The notes below the pieces were generated by a model. It worked only from the letters and a program-made list of their open reading frames with translations. It made no database searches and was not told the origin of the DNA. The position numbers and the translations under genes were made by a program. A stretch of DNA of 5,493 nucleotides from an uncultured beta proteobacterium (GTDB lineage: Bacteria > Pseudomonadota > Gammaproteobacteria > Burkholderiales > Rhodocyclaceae): NCBI GenBank assembly GCA_903910495.1, contig CAIVZW010000850.1, positions 1 through 5,493 of the forward strand. The letters are read 5' to 3'. Each line of letters starts with the position of its first letter. Position 1 is the first letter of the stretch. Below are positions 1 through 5,493 of the stretch, piece by piece.

Positions 1-321
1 ACCAATCTCGCCTATCCCGGATTCCCGGAACGGATCGATATTGCCGGCACCCTGGGTTCAGCGGTGCTGGAAGGTGAGCGTCTGATCGTTCAACTGAAGG
101 ACGGCAGCGAAATCAGACGTGAAGGAAGTGACGCAGGCGGATCCAGTAACGATCCGATGGCATTTTCGCATGAGCCCCATCGCGCGCTCATCGAAGAATT
201 CCTGACAGCGATTGACGAACGCAGAGAGCCGATGAACTCTGGTCGATCGGCGCTTAAAGTTCAGCGATTGATTGATGCCCTGCTTCTCTCCGGAGACAAA
301 CATCAAGAGGTAATTGTCTGA
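1..321 (+). CDS. Gfo/Idh/MocA-family oxidoreductase, C-terminal fragment (5' end outside window)
   Basis: The reading frame is open from the first base and ends with TGA at 319-321, giving about 106 residues of the C-terminal part of a longer protein. The stretch PERIDIAGTLGSAVLEG matches the usual C-terminal sheet of NAD(P)-dependent Gfo/Idh/MocA dehydrogenases, where a P-x-R-I-x-I-x-G-T-x-G motif is followed by a strand and then polar residues. Further on, EPHRALIEEFLTAIDERREPMNSG matches the usual end of the family (an H-x-x-x-I-x-x-F helix, then the E-P-x-x-x-G turn and a helix ending in a conserved IDA-like segment). Such enzymes oxidise or reduce hydroxyl groups of sugars, inositols or sugar acids in the cytoplasm. 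The N-terminal Rossmann domain and catalytic lysine motif lie outside the window, so substrate and cofactor cannot be inferred. The family call is good; the exact function is unknown. Confidence 0.85.
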   Translation, partial: TNLAYPGFPERIDIAGTLGSAVLEGERLIVQLKDGSEIRREGSDAGGSSNDPMAFSHEPHRALIEEFLTAIDERREPMNSGRSALKVQRLIDALLLSGDKHQEVIV

Positions 322-388
322 TCAAGGTGGCGTACGCGCGACCGCGCCCTGCAGTTTACGAAGAGCGTAGCGATGGGAGAGAACGATA

Positions 389-463
389 ATGGAAAGACAA
401 CTCGGAATCATCACGATTGGCGTGACCAGGAAGAGAAGCTTCGTTGGAATTTGGATATATTGA
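389..463 (+). pseudogene. 24-codon ORF, possible N-terminal remnant of a second Gfo/Idh oxidoreductase
   Basis: An ATG at 389 is preceded by a GGGAGAG ribosome-binding-like stretch (375-381, 7 nt spacing) and opens 24 codons ending in TGA at 461-463. The peptide begins MERQLGIITIGVTRKRS. From family memory, some sugar-operon Gfo/Idh proteins begin with a segment of the form LGIIMNGVTGRMG, so the first ~14 codons look like such a start with two or three changes, after which the similarity stops abruptly near base 427. The preceding gene belongs to the same superfamily, and tandem oxidoreductases of this kind are common, which supports the reading. Alternatives are a chance ORF or a leader peptide for the downstream gene. 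The match is very short, so this is tentative. Confidence 0.3.
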
Positions 464-478
464 GCACCTGCATACACT
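451..478 (+). promoter_or_regulatory. Possible sigma70 promoter for the acyl-CoA dehydrogenase gene
   Basis: A TTGGAT hexamer (451-456), a 16-nt spacer and TACACT (473-478) resemble -35 and -10 boxes, with TACACT matching four of six consensus bases. Transcription would start near 485, just before the hairpin at 497-512. The region is locally AT-richer than its surroundings. This is pattern matching only, and no operator was recognised beside it. Confidence 0.3.
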
Positions 479-496
479 GTCAAATGTCCCATTGGT

Positions 497-520
497 CTCC
501 TGAGTCCAGGAGTTCTTTTT
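497..520 (+). terminator. Small hairpin plus T-run in the leader of the acyl-CoA dehydrogenase gene
   Basis: CTCCTG (497-502) and CAGGAG (507-512) form a perfect 6-bp stem with a 4-nt AGTC loop, followed at once by TTCTTTTT (513-520). This is the layout of a short intrinsic terminator. It lies 13 nt upstream of the ATG at 533 and directly before the AAGGAG ribosome binding site (522-527). It may end transcripts coming from the upstream oxidoreductase gene or act as an attenuator. The stem is short, so efficiency is uncertain. Confidence 0.45.
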
Positions 521-532
521 CAAGGAGTTATC

Positions 533-1666
533 ATGTTTTTGTCTACTGAACACCAGCAAGTTGCCGATATGACAAGGCGTTTCGCCAATCAGGTTATCCG
601 GCCCGAAGCTGAGCGCCTGGATAGGGAAGAGGCATTTGCCGGAGAGATTTATCAGGAGATGGCGCAAAACGGACTGTTCGGTATAACTGTCCCCGATTCC
701 TACGGCGGCGCAGGACTCGACTGCCTGGCCTACAGCATCGTCATGGAGGAACTCAGCCGCGGTTATGCATCCGTCGCCGATCAATGCGGCCTGATTGAGT
801 TGTTTGGGACCTTGCTTTGCAAATACGGTACGGAAGGGCAGAAAGCGGAATGGATAGGGCCGTTGATTCGCGCCGAAAAGCGTGGCGCTTATTGCATCAC
901 CGAGGCCGGCGCCGGATCTGATGTATCCGGAATCAAGACCACAGCAACACGCAGTGGCAGCGGATGGGTTCTGAACGGCAGCAAGCTCTGGATTCACAAC
1001 GCGCCTGTTGCCGATGTGGCATTCGTTCTGGCGCGAACCAATCCCGAAGCCGGCAAGCGTGGCATGAGCATTTTCATCGTCGACTGCCATGCAAAGGGCG
1101 TCACGCGCGGGCCCAAGGAACACAAACTCGGCCAACGCTCGTCGCAAGTCGGCGAGCTCGCTTTCAACAACGTCAGCCTGCCTGCAGAAGCGCTTCTTGG
1201 CGTCGAGGGTCGCGGCTTCCACATGATGATGAGCGTGCTCGAAAAGGGCCGGGTAGGCATTGCGGCACTGGCCGTAGGAATAATTCAGGCCGCTTTGGAA
1301 GCATCGATCGAGCAAGCCAAGCTTCGTCAGCAATTCGGTCACGCGATCGCCGAATTTCAGGCTATTCAGTTCATGCTGGCAGACATGGCCAAGGACGCTG
1401 AAGCCGCTCGCCTGCTGGTGCGATCGGCCGCCATGAAGCTTGACGCAGGGGTTGACGCCGCCTCCGCTTCTTCAATGGCCAAGTGTTTTGCCTCAGACGC
1501 CGCCGTCGCCAATACGTCGAATGCAATCCAGATCTTTGGCGGCAGCGGATATATACGGGGATATGAAGTCGAGCGACTGTTCCGTGATGCCAAGATCACC
1601 CAGATTTATGAGGGTACCAATCAAATCCAGCGGGTGATCATTGCACGCAAACTGTTGGAGGGATAA
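533..1666 (+). CDS. Acyl-CoA dehydrogenase (FAD-dependent, 377 aa)
   Basis: This cytoplasmic flavoenzyme should introduce the alpha,beta double bond into an acyl-CoA, passing electrons to electron-transfer flavoprotein. The length is typical for short/medium-chain or branched-chain members. The N-terminal helical domain covers about residues 1-115. The middle beta domain carries the CITEAGAGSD signature (121-130; the common form has Pro at the residue after TE, here Ala) and NGSKLWI (148-154). The C-terminal helical domain has RQQFG (265-269) with a following FQAIQ, FGGSGYIRGYEVERLFRD (335-352) and IYEGTNQIQR (358-367). Glu360 in YEGT sits where MCAD and SCAD have their catalytic base. The ATG is well placed 5 nt after AAGGAG (522-527). 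It stands alone on this strand and converges on the CoA-transferase/hydratase operon, which suggests a shared pathway. The acyl chain specificity cannot be read from the sequence. Confidence 0.95.
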   Translation: MFLSTEHQQVADMTRRFANQVIRPEAERLDREEAFAGEIYQEMAQNGLFGITVPDSYGGAGLDCLAYSIVMEELSRGYASVADQCGLIELFGTLLCKYGTEGQKAEWIGPLIRAEKRGAYCITEAGAGSDVSGIKTTATRSGSGWVLNGSKLWIHNAPVADVAFVLARTNPEAGKRGMSIFIVDCHAKGVTRGPKEHKLGQRSSQVGELAFNNVSLPAEALLGVEGRGFHMMMSVLEKGRVGIAALAVGIIQAALEASIEQAKLRQQFGHAIAEFQAIQFMLADMAKDAEAARLLVRSAAMKLDAGVDAASASSMAKCFASDAAVANTSNAIQIFGGSGYIRGYEVERLFRDAKITQIYEGTNQIQRVIIARKLLEG

Positions 1667-1704
1667 CGAACAAGCGCAGAGCCGATTGTTCGTTATCTGA
1701 TTTT
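1662..1704 (+). terminator. Perfect 12-bp inverted repeat between convergent genes, probable terminator
   Basis: GATAACGAACAA (1662-1673) and TTGTTCGTTATC (1686-1697) are exact reverse complements around a 12-nt loop, followed on the plus strand by TGATTTT (1698-1704). The left arm contains the TAA stop of the acyl-CoA dehydrogenase gene. The repeat lies in the 49-bp gap between convergent genes, as expected for a transcription stop. The stem is AT-rich and the T-run is short. On the minus strand the hairpin is followed by CCCTCC rather than T residues, so it is a better candidate for the plus-strand gene; a non-terminator role is possible. Confidence 0.6.
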
Positions 1705-1715
1705 AGGGCACTTGG

Positions 1716-2504
1716 CTATTTGCCCTGGTAGCTGGGCTGGCGTTTCTCTCGAAAGCTGGCAATGCCTTCGCGTGCATCATCGGTACTCGCAGCCAGCGCA
1801 CCCGCCATGGCTTCCAGGGCGGCTGCCATGCCTTCGCCCTGGCCGGCATCGATGATCTGCTTGGTGAGCTGAACTGAAACCGGCGCCAGCTTGCAGATGC
1901 CGGCCGCGAGTTCCCTGGCACGCTCCAGCAAATCCTTGTCCTGCAGGCATTCGTGCAGGAATCCGACTCGCCAGGCTTCCATCGCGTCAATGCGCATGCC
2001 GGTCAGGGCAAGATACTTCACCCTGCTGGCACCGATAAGGCCAGTCAGCCGCTGCGTACCCGACCAGCCCGGACAAGTGGCTATTGTCGCCTCCGGCATA
2101 CCAAAGCTTGCCGATGAAACCGCGATGCGAATGTCGGCGACGGCCGCCAGTTCCAGCCCGCCACCGAGTGCGTGTCCATTGATTGCGGCGATCACGGGTA
2201 CGCGTAGTCGCGCCCATTGGTCGAAAACCTGATGTCCGCGCCTGACCCAGCGACGCCACATGTCGAGCGGTTCCAGCACCGCCCAGGTATTGATGTCGGC
2301 ACCAACGCAAAACGCCTTGCCACCAGCCGCGGTCAGGATGACGCAACGGATCGCAGCGTCAGCATCAATCCGGGTGGCGATTTCAGCGAGCGTCTCGATC
2401 ATCTCCGGCGTCAGCGAATTGAGCTTTTCCGCACGATCCAGGATGACGGTCGCGACGGCTCCGTCGATCTGCAACTTGATCAGACCTGTAGTGAAATCAG
2501 ACAT
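1716..2504 (-). CDS. Enoyl-CoA hydratase/isomerase (crotonase family, 262 aa)
   Basis: Crotonase-superfamily enzyme expected to add water across a trans-2-enoyl-CoA in the cytoplasm; length is typical. Visible features are the N-terminal strand VATVILDRAEKLNSLT (17-32), AFCVGADI (64-71), which forms part of the CoA-ester oxyanion hole, NGHALGGGLELA (109-120) with the second oxyanion Gly, and FGMPEATIATCPGWSGTQRL (134-153). Glu118 and Glu138 align with the two catalytic glutamates of rat mitochondrial enoyl-CoA hydratase (Glu144 and Glu164), so true hydratase activity is likely rather than an isomerase or decarboxylase with one Glu missing. The start codon overlaps the end of the CoA-transferase gene by 8 nt (ATGTCTGA), with an AGGGAAG ribosome binding site (2517-2511) 6 nt upstream inside that gene, indicating translational coupling. 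The substrate is not determined; other crotonase activities remain possible. Confidence 0.93.
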   Translation of the reverse strand: MSDFTTGLIKLQIDGAVATVILDRAEKLNSLTPEMIETLAEIATRIDADAAIRCVILTAAGGKAFCVGADINTWAVLEPLDMWRRWVRRGHQVFDQWARLRVPVIAAINGHALGGGLELAAVADIRIAVSSASFGMPEATIATCPGWSGTQRLTGLIGASRVKYLALTGMRIDAMEAWRVGFLHECLQDKDLLERARELAAGICKLAPVSVQLTKQIIDAGQGEGMAAALEAMAGALAASTDDAREGIASFREKRQPSYQGK

Positions 2505-4086
2505 GAACGGCTTCCCTGAGTTTCAGATTTAACGGTGCATTGCGGAATAGCGCGGCATCCATGAGTTTGAGTTGTGGTGCGACTTTCAGTTCAAAGGCTG
2601 CCTGATCAAGGATGTCCCGCTGCAAATCCACACCGGGCGCGATTTCCCGGACCGTCAAACCGTCGGCGAGCAAGTCGATGACGCAGCGTTCGGTGACGTA
2701 GGTTATTTTCTGCCCGCGCCGACGTGCCATGGTGCCGCTGAAGGTGACCTGTTCGACGGCATCAACCAGTTTTTTGCTCCGGCCCTCCTGTACGATCTTC
2801 AGCATGCCGTCACCAACTTCGAGTTTGGCACCTGCAGTGAAGAAACCGGAAAAGATAATGTGTTTGGCATGCGCGGTGATGTCGATGAAACCGCCACAGC
2901 CCGCAGTAAGATAGGGTTTTGCACCGAGCTTGGAAACGTTGACGTTACCGTCGCGGTCGATCTGCAGGAAAGACAACATACCGGCATCGAAACCGCCCCC
3001 CTGAAAATAAGTAAACTGATTGGGCGACGGGATAATGGCTTCGGCGTTGGCCGCACAGCCGAAGGCAAATCCCAGCAGCGGCATGCCTCCGACCGCGCCC
3101 TGTTCAATGACCCAGGTCACTTCGCCATGCAATCCCTCTTCAAGCAGCACACGCGGTACGTTGGCCGATATTCCGAAACCGAGGTTGACGGCTGAACCCG
3201 TGGTGAGTTCCTGCGCGGCCCGACGGGCAATCACCTTTTCCGGGCCCCACTCCTGCAGTTCGAAGCTGCTATCGGGGCGGGCGATTTCGCCACTGATCGC
3301 CGGGTCGTAAGGTATTTGCGTCGCCTGCATTTGCTCGGGGTCAATGACGATGTGATCGACCAGAGTCCCGGGGACGTGTACCTGTTGCGGCTTGAGTGAG
3401 CCGGATCGAACCACACGCTTGACCTGTGCAATGACGATTCCACCACTGTTTCGAGCAGCCAGGGCCAGAACCATGCCGCCGAGGAAGGCCCCTTCGTGCT
3501 CATAAGAGAGATTGCCGCGTTCATCTGCAGTCGTGGCACGCAAAATGGCCACACGCGGCGCTATCGCGGGGAAGAACAGCCATTCATCGTCGGCAAAATT
3601 CACTTTCCTGACCACCGGATCCGCTGTGGCACGCGCGTTCATCGCCCCACCCTGACGCGCCGGATCGACGAAGGTATCGAGCCCGACCTTGGTCAGAACA
3701 CCCGGGCGTTTTGCTGCGGCGTCGCGCAACATGTCAAACATGATGCCGCTGGGCAGATTGTATGCGGCGATTTGATCTTCAACGATCAGGCGCCAGATTT
3801 CGGGCATTGGCAAGGACGACGGTCCGCTTGGATAGGAGCCGGCCAGAATTGTCTTGAGCATTCCCGGACGGGCGAGATGATCGATGCCGCGGATCCCGTA
3901 CATGTCGCCGGCAGCGATAGGGAGAAGTGCGGTCAGGCCGCGCGGATGACCTTCGCTGGCAAAGCGCTTGCCCAGTGCGGTCAGTACTTTCTCGGGGCAG
4001 CAGAGTCCGCTTGAAGAACTGATGGCGACGACGTCATCATCCTGTATGAGTTGTGCGGCCTGATCGGCGGATATCACTTTGTTCAT
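2497..4086 (-). CDS. Acyl-CoA:acetate/3-ketoacid CoA-transferase, fused alpha-beta (family I, YdiF/propionate CoA-transferase type, 529 aa)
   Basis: This cytoplasmic enzyme should move CoA between carboxylic acids, typically from acetyl-CoA to a short-chain acid, through a glutamyl-CoA thioester. Alpha and beta halves are fused in one chain of a length normal for the YdiF/propionate CoA-transferase group. The alpha-like half runs from VISADQAAQLIQDDDVVAIS to about residue 270. The beta-like half begins near VIARRAAQEL (285-294) and contains NLGFGISANVPRVL (301-314), then WVIEQGAVGG (325-334), where Glu328 is the expected catalytic residue, and GCGGFIDIT (396-404). The ATG follows an AGGA (4100-4097) with 10 nt spacing. 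It is the first gene of an operon with the enoyl-CoA hydratase, which it overlaps by 8 nt, and is preceded by a palindromic operator and a TTGACA box. The context suggests activation of an organic acid for beta-oxidation-like breakdown; the acid itself is unknown. Confidence 0.93.
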   Translation of the reverse strand: MNKVISADQAAQLIQDDDVVAISSSSGLCCPEKVLTALGKRFASEGHPRGLTALLPIAAGDMYGIRGIDHLARPGMLKTILAGSYPSGPSSLPMPEIWRLIVEDQIAAYNLPSGIMFDMLRDAAAKRPGVLTKVGLDTFVDPARQGGAMNARATADPVVRKVNFADDEWLFFPAIAPRVAILRATTADERGNLSYEHEGAFLGGMVLALAARNSGGIVIAQVKRVVRSGSLKPQQVHVPGTLVDHIVIDPEQMQATQIPYDPAISGEIARPDSSFELQEWGPEKVIARRAAQELTTGSAVNLGFGISANVPRVLLEEGLHGEVTWVIEQGAVGGMPLLGFAFGCAANAEAIIPSPNQFTYFQGGGFDAGMLSFLQIDRDGNVNVSKLGAKPYLTAGCGGFIDITAHAKHIIFSGFFTAGAKLEVGDGMLKIVQEGRSKKLVDAVEQVTFSGTMARRRGQKITYVTERCVIDLLADGLTVREIAPGVDLQRDILDQAAFELKVAPQLKLMDAALFRNAPLNLKLREAVHV

Positions 4087-4132
4087 GGGAAATTGGTCCT
4101 ATTTGCACTATTGAAATAGCTTCTTGCGTTTA

Positions 4133-4161
4133 ATGTTGAACCGGTTCAACTTTCATGTCAA
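4133..4161 (-). promoter_or_regulatory. Promoter of the CoA-transferase/hydratase operon
   Basis: Read on the minus strand, a consensus TTGACA -35 box (4161-4156) is followed after 17 nt by CAACAT (4138-4133), a weak -10 hexamer. Transcription would start about 40 nt before the CoA-transferase ATG at 4086. The operator palindrome (4150-4135) fills most of the spacer and touches the -10, a position where a bound protein would block RNA polymerase. The strong -35 with a weak -10 is consistent with a regulated promoter. Confidence 0.5.
4135..4150. promoter_or_regulatory. Perfect 16-bp palindromic operator, LacI-family type
   Basis: GTTGAACCGGTTCAAC is identical to its own reverse complement over all 16 bases. 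Its core AACCGGTT fits the AAnCGnTT pattern with a central CG typical of LacI/GalR-family operators. It lies in the 94-bp gap between the AGE-family gene and the CoA-transferase gene, overlapping the latter's predicted promoter spacer. A related site is found at 5452-5467. The regulator is not encoded in this window, so the family assignment rests only on the site's form; a GntR or other dimeric regulator is possible. Confidence 0.65.
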
Positions 4162-4180
4162 TGCCAAAACTTCAGTACGA

Positions 4181-5368
4181 TTATTTTACTGTTGTTACAT
4201 TAAGCACTTCATAACAGGCACCCATGGTGTGATAGTCCGCCTTGTTGTTATAGGTTTTCCGGTCGTCGTAGCGGATGTTTTCCCGCGTCAATATCCGATA
4301 CCATGCGCCATAGACGTGGTCGACAAAGTAATAAAAGCTGTAATCCCATATCCTGTCGTACCAGTCCCAGTAGGACTCGTCTCCGGTTCTGTCCGCCAGC
4401 AATGCGGCTGCGGCTATGCTTTCGGCCTGAACCCAGAAATACTTGTCACAATCATTGGGATTTCCCTGAAGATCATAGTTATGTATCAGACCGCCAAAGT
4501 CTTGATCCCACCCGTACTGCATCGCCCTGTCGAATAATTCCCTTGCCCGGCCCAGACGCCACTCTTCCGGCCGGTGCCGGTCAAGGATAAGCAGCAGTTT
4601 TGCCCATTCGGTCTGGTGGCCGGTCTGCACGCCCCATGGACGCATGTGGTTGATTTTGCTATCCCGGCCATAGTCAAGATCGGGAGTCCAGTCGAGCTTG
4701 TAGTGCTCGAGGATCTGCTCCTGAGAATCCCGTGACTGTCTGAGTGTCATATGCTTCGCCAGCACACACGCGCGGTCGAGAAAAAGCATGTCCCGTGTTG
4801 CTTCGTAAGCGGCGATCATCGCCTCGCAGGCGTGCATGTTGTCATTCTGACCCCGGTACGAACTTAAATTCCATCCTGCGTCGGCTTCGCAGGCATATAA
4901 CTCGTATTCGCTGATCCAGAAGCGTTTCTCCATCAACTCATGCGTTTCATATATCCACTCGCGAGCCTGCGCCATTCCGACTTCAAGCGCGCACGTATAG
5001 GCGAGCATGACGAAGGCTAATCCATAGCAATGGTTCGTATCATCGATAACTTTTCCGTCATTGATCCGCCAGGCATAAGCACCGGTTTCCGGATTCCTGT
5101 GGACATCGCGCAGATAATTCAACCCGTGCTCTACCCTGTCCCTGTATTCTGTCTTGCCGAATTGTTTATAGGCCTTCGCATAGTTGAAGATAAACCGGCA
5201 CGAGGCAACCAGTGTTTTCAAACCCGGGTTGAACAGGTCTCCGTTGTTCATGTAGCAATGGTAAAAGCCACCTGACGGGTCAACGACCCTGGGGTCATAA
5301 AATGACAGGGTGTTGCTGATGTGCTTGAGTAGAAAATCCCTGCTTCTGTAACTGATCGGATAGCTCAT
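4181..5368 (-). CDS. AGE-superfamily sugar isomerase/2-epimerase (YihS / mannose isomerase-like, 395 aa)
   Basis: The N-acylglucosamine 2-epimerase superfamily comprises cytoplasmic (alpha/alpha)6-barrel enzymes that interconvert aldoses and ketoses or epimerise at C2. Length and composition (many Trp, Tyr, His) fit. Compared from memory with YihS, recognisable elements are LVASCRFIFNYA (53-64, the conserved Arg being Arg58), YRGQNDNMHACEA (171-183, His179), YKLDWTPDLDYGRD (223-236), GHQTEWAKLLL (250-260, with His251 and Glu254) and a C-terminal DYHTMGACYE (378-387, His380). His251 and His380 correspond to the two catalytic histidines of the family. No signal peptide is seen. The ATG at 5368 follows a weak GGGA (5377-5374). 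The nearby Gfo/Idh gene supports a sugar-catabolic role. The substrate is open: mannose, another aldose, sulfoquinovose or an N-acylhexosamine cannot be separated from this sequence alone, although the closest resemblance is to the isomerases rather than the acylglucosamine epimerases. Confidence 0.9.
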   Translation of the reverse strand: MSYPISYRSRDFLLKHISNTLSFYDPRVVDPSGGFYHCYMNNGDLFNPGLKTLVASCRFIFNYAKAYKQFGKTEYRDRVEHGLNYLRDVHRNPETGAYAWRINDGKVIDDTNHCYGLAFVMLAYTCALEVGMAQAREWIYETHELMEKRFWISEYELYACEADAGWNLSSYRGQNDNMHACEAMIAAYEATRDMLFLDRACVLAKHMTLRQSRDSQEQILEHYKLDWTPDLDYGRDSKINHMRPWGVQTGHQTEWAKLLLILDRHRPEEWRLGRARELFDRAMQYGWDQDFGGLIHNYDLQGNPNDCDKYFWVQAESIAAAALLADRTGDESYWDWYDRIWDYSFYYFVDHVYGAWYRILTRENIRYDDRKTYNNKADYHTMGACYEVLNVTTVK

Positions 5369-5449
5369 AAAATTCCCATTTCATTTTCTTTGAGGGGCTA
5401 TTTGAAAAATTAATTACATGCTGTACGCCAATAGACAAATCACTTTTTG

Positions 5450-5478
5450 ATGCTTAATCGGTTCACGTTCTGAATCAA
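5450..5478 (-). promoter_or_regulatory. Candidate promoter with operator-like site upstream of the AGE-family gene
   Basis: On the minus strand TTGATT (5478-5473) is followed by a 17-nt spacer and AAGCAT (5455-5450). An operator-like element GCTTAATCGGTTCACG (plus strand, 5452-5467) sits in the spacer and matches the palindrome at 4135-4150 at 11 of 16 positions, including the half-site CGGTTCA. The distance from -35 to operator is 5 nt in both promoters. This would leave a leader of about 75 nt. A second possible pair nearer the gene, TTGTCT (5438-5433) and ATTAAT (5414-5409) with an 18-nt spacer, cannot be excluded; in that case the operator would be just upstream of the -35. The rest of the 125-bp region is AT-rich with no gene seen. 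Confidence 0.45.
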
Positions 5479-5493
5479 CCTAAAAAACTCAGT

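Noticed and set aside
356..1342. Long 328-codon open frame on the minus strand opposite the acyl-CoA dehydrogenase gene
   Set aside because: It is antisense to a gene with unmistakable family motifs, and its translation has no recognisable domain; it follows from the codon bias of the true gene.
1705..1726. AGGGCA...TGCCCT 6-bp inverted repeat over the enoyl-CoA hydratase stop codon, considered as its terminator
   Set aside because: On the minus strand it is followed by AAAATC rather than a T-run, and the stem is short with a 10-nt loop.
2572..3195. 207-codon plus-strand open frame opposite the CoA-transferase gene
   Set aside because: Shadow of the real gene; no family resemblance and no convincing ribosome binding site.
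3496..4014. 172-codon plus-strand open frame opposite the CoA-transferase N-terminal half
   Set aside because: Same reason: antisense to a well supported gene, with no domain seen.
4124..4537. 137-codon plus-strand open frame with hydrophobic stretches, starting next to the operator
   Set aside because: The Val/Ile-rich stretches arise from antisense reading of the Tyr/Asp/Asn-rich AGE C-terminus; most of it lies within the real gene and it lacks a clear ribosome binding site.

Overview
The window looks like a bacterial chromosome of moderate to fairly high GC, most likely a proteobacterium. A betaproteobacterial or related environmental heterotroph would fit the gene set, but nothing here fixes the taxon. 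Coding is dense: four complete genes, the 3' end of a fifth, and only short intergenic gaps of 211, 49, 94 and 125 bases. No RNA genes, CRISPR arrays, insertion sequences or transposase genes were seen.

Layout. (1) Bases 1-321 (+) hold the C-terminal part of a Gfo/Idh/MocA-type sugar oxidoreductase. (2) Bases 322-532 are a leader or intergenic stretch. It contains a 24-codon ORF (389-463) whose first ~14 residues resemble the start of a second Gfo/Idh oxidoreductase, a possible promoter, and a small hairpin followed by a T-run just ahead of the next ribosome binding site. (3) Bases 533-1666 (+) encode an acyl-CoA dehydrogenase whose stop codon lies inside a perfect 12-bp inverted repeat. (4) Convergent to it, bases 4086-1716 (-) form a two-gene operon: a fused family I acyl-CoA:acetate/3-ketoacid CoA-transferase, then an enoyl-CoA hydratase/isomerase that overlaps it by 8 nt. 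(5) Bases 5368-4181 (-) encode an AGE-superfamily sugar isomerase/epimerase related to YihS and mannose isomerase.

How the genes may work together. CoA-transferase (activation), acyl-CoA dehydrogenase (alpha,beta-oxidation) and enoyl-CoA hydratase (hydration) form a short beta-oxidation-like module for an organic acid whose identity cannot be read from the sequence. The flanking oxidoreductase and AGE protein point to sugar or sugar-acid catabolism. The two parts are joined by regulation: the CoA-transferase gene is preceded by a perfect 16-bp palindrome with a LacI-family core, embedded behind a TTGACA -35 box. An imperfect copy with the same position relative to a TTGA-type -35 lies upstream of the AGE gene. 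A single repressor may therefore control both the sugar isomerase and the acyl-CoA operon, or the acyl-CoA module may have been inserted into a pre-existing sugar locus. This shared promoter architecture is the most noteworthy signal in the window.
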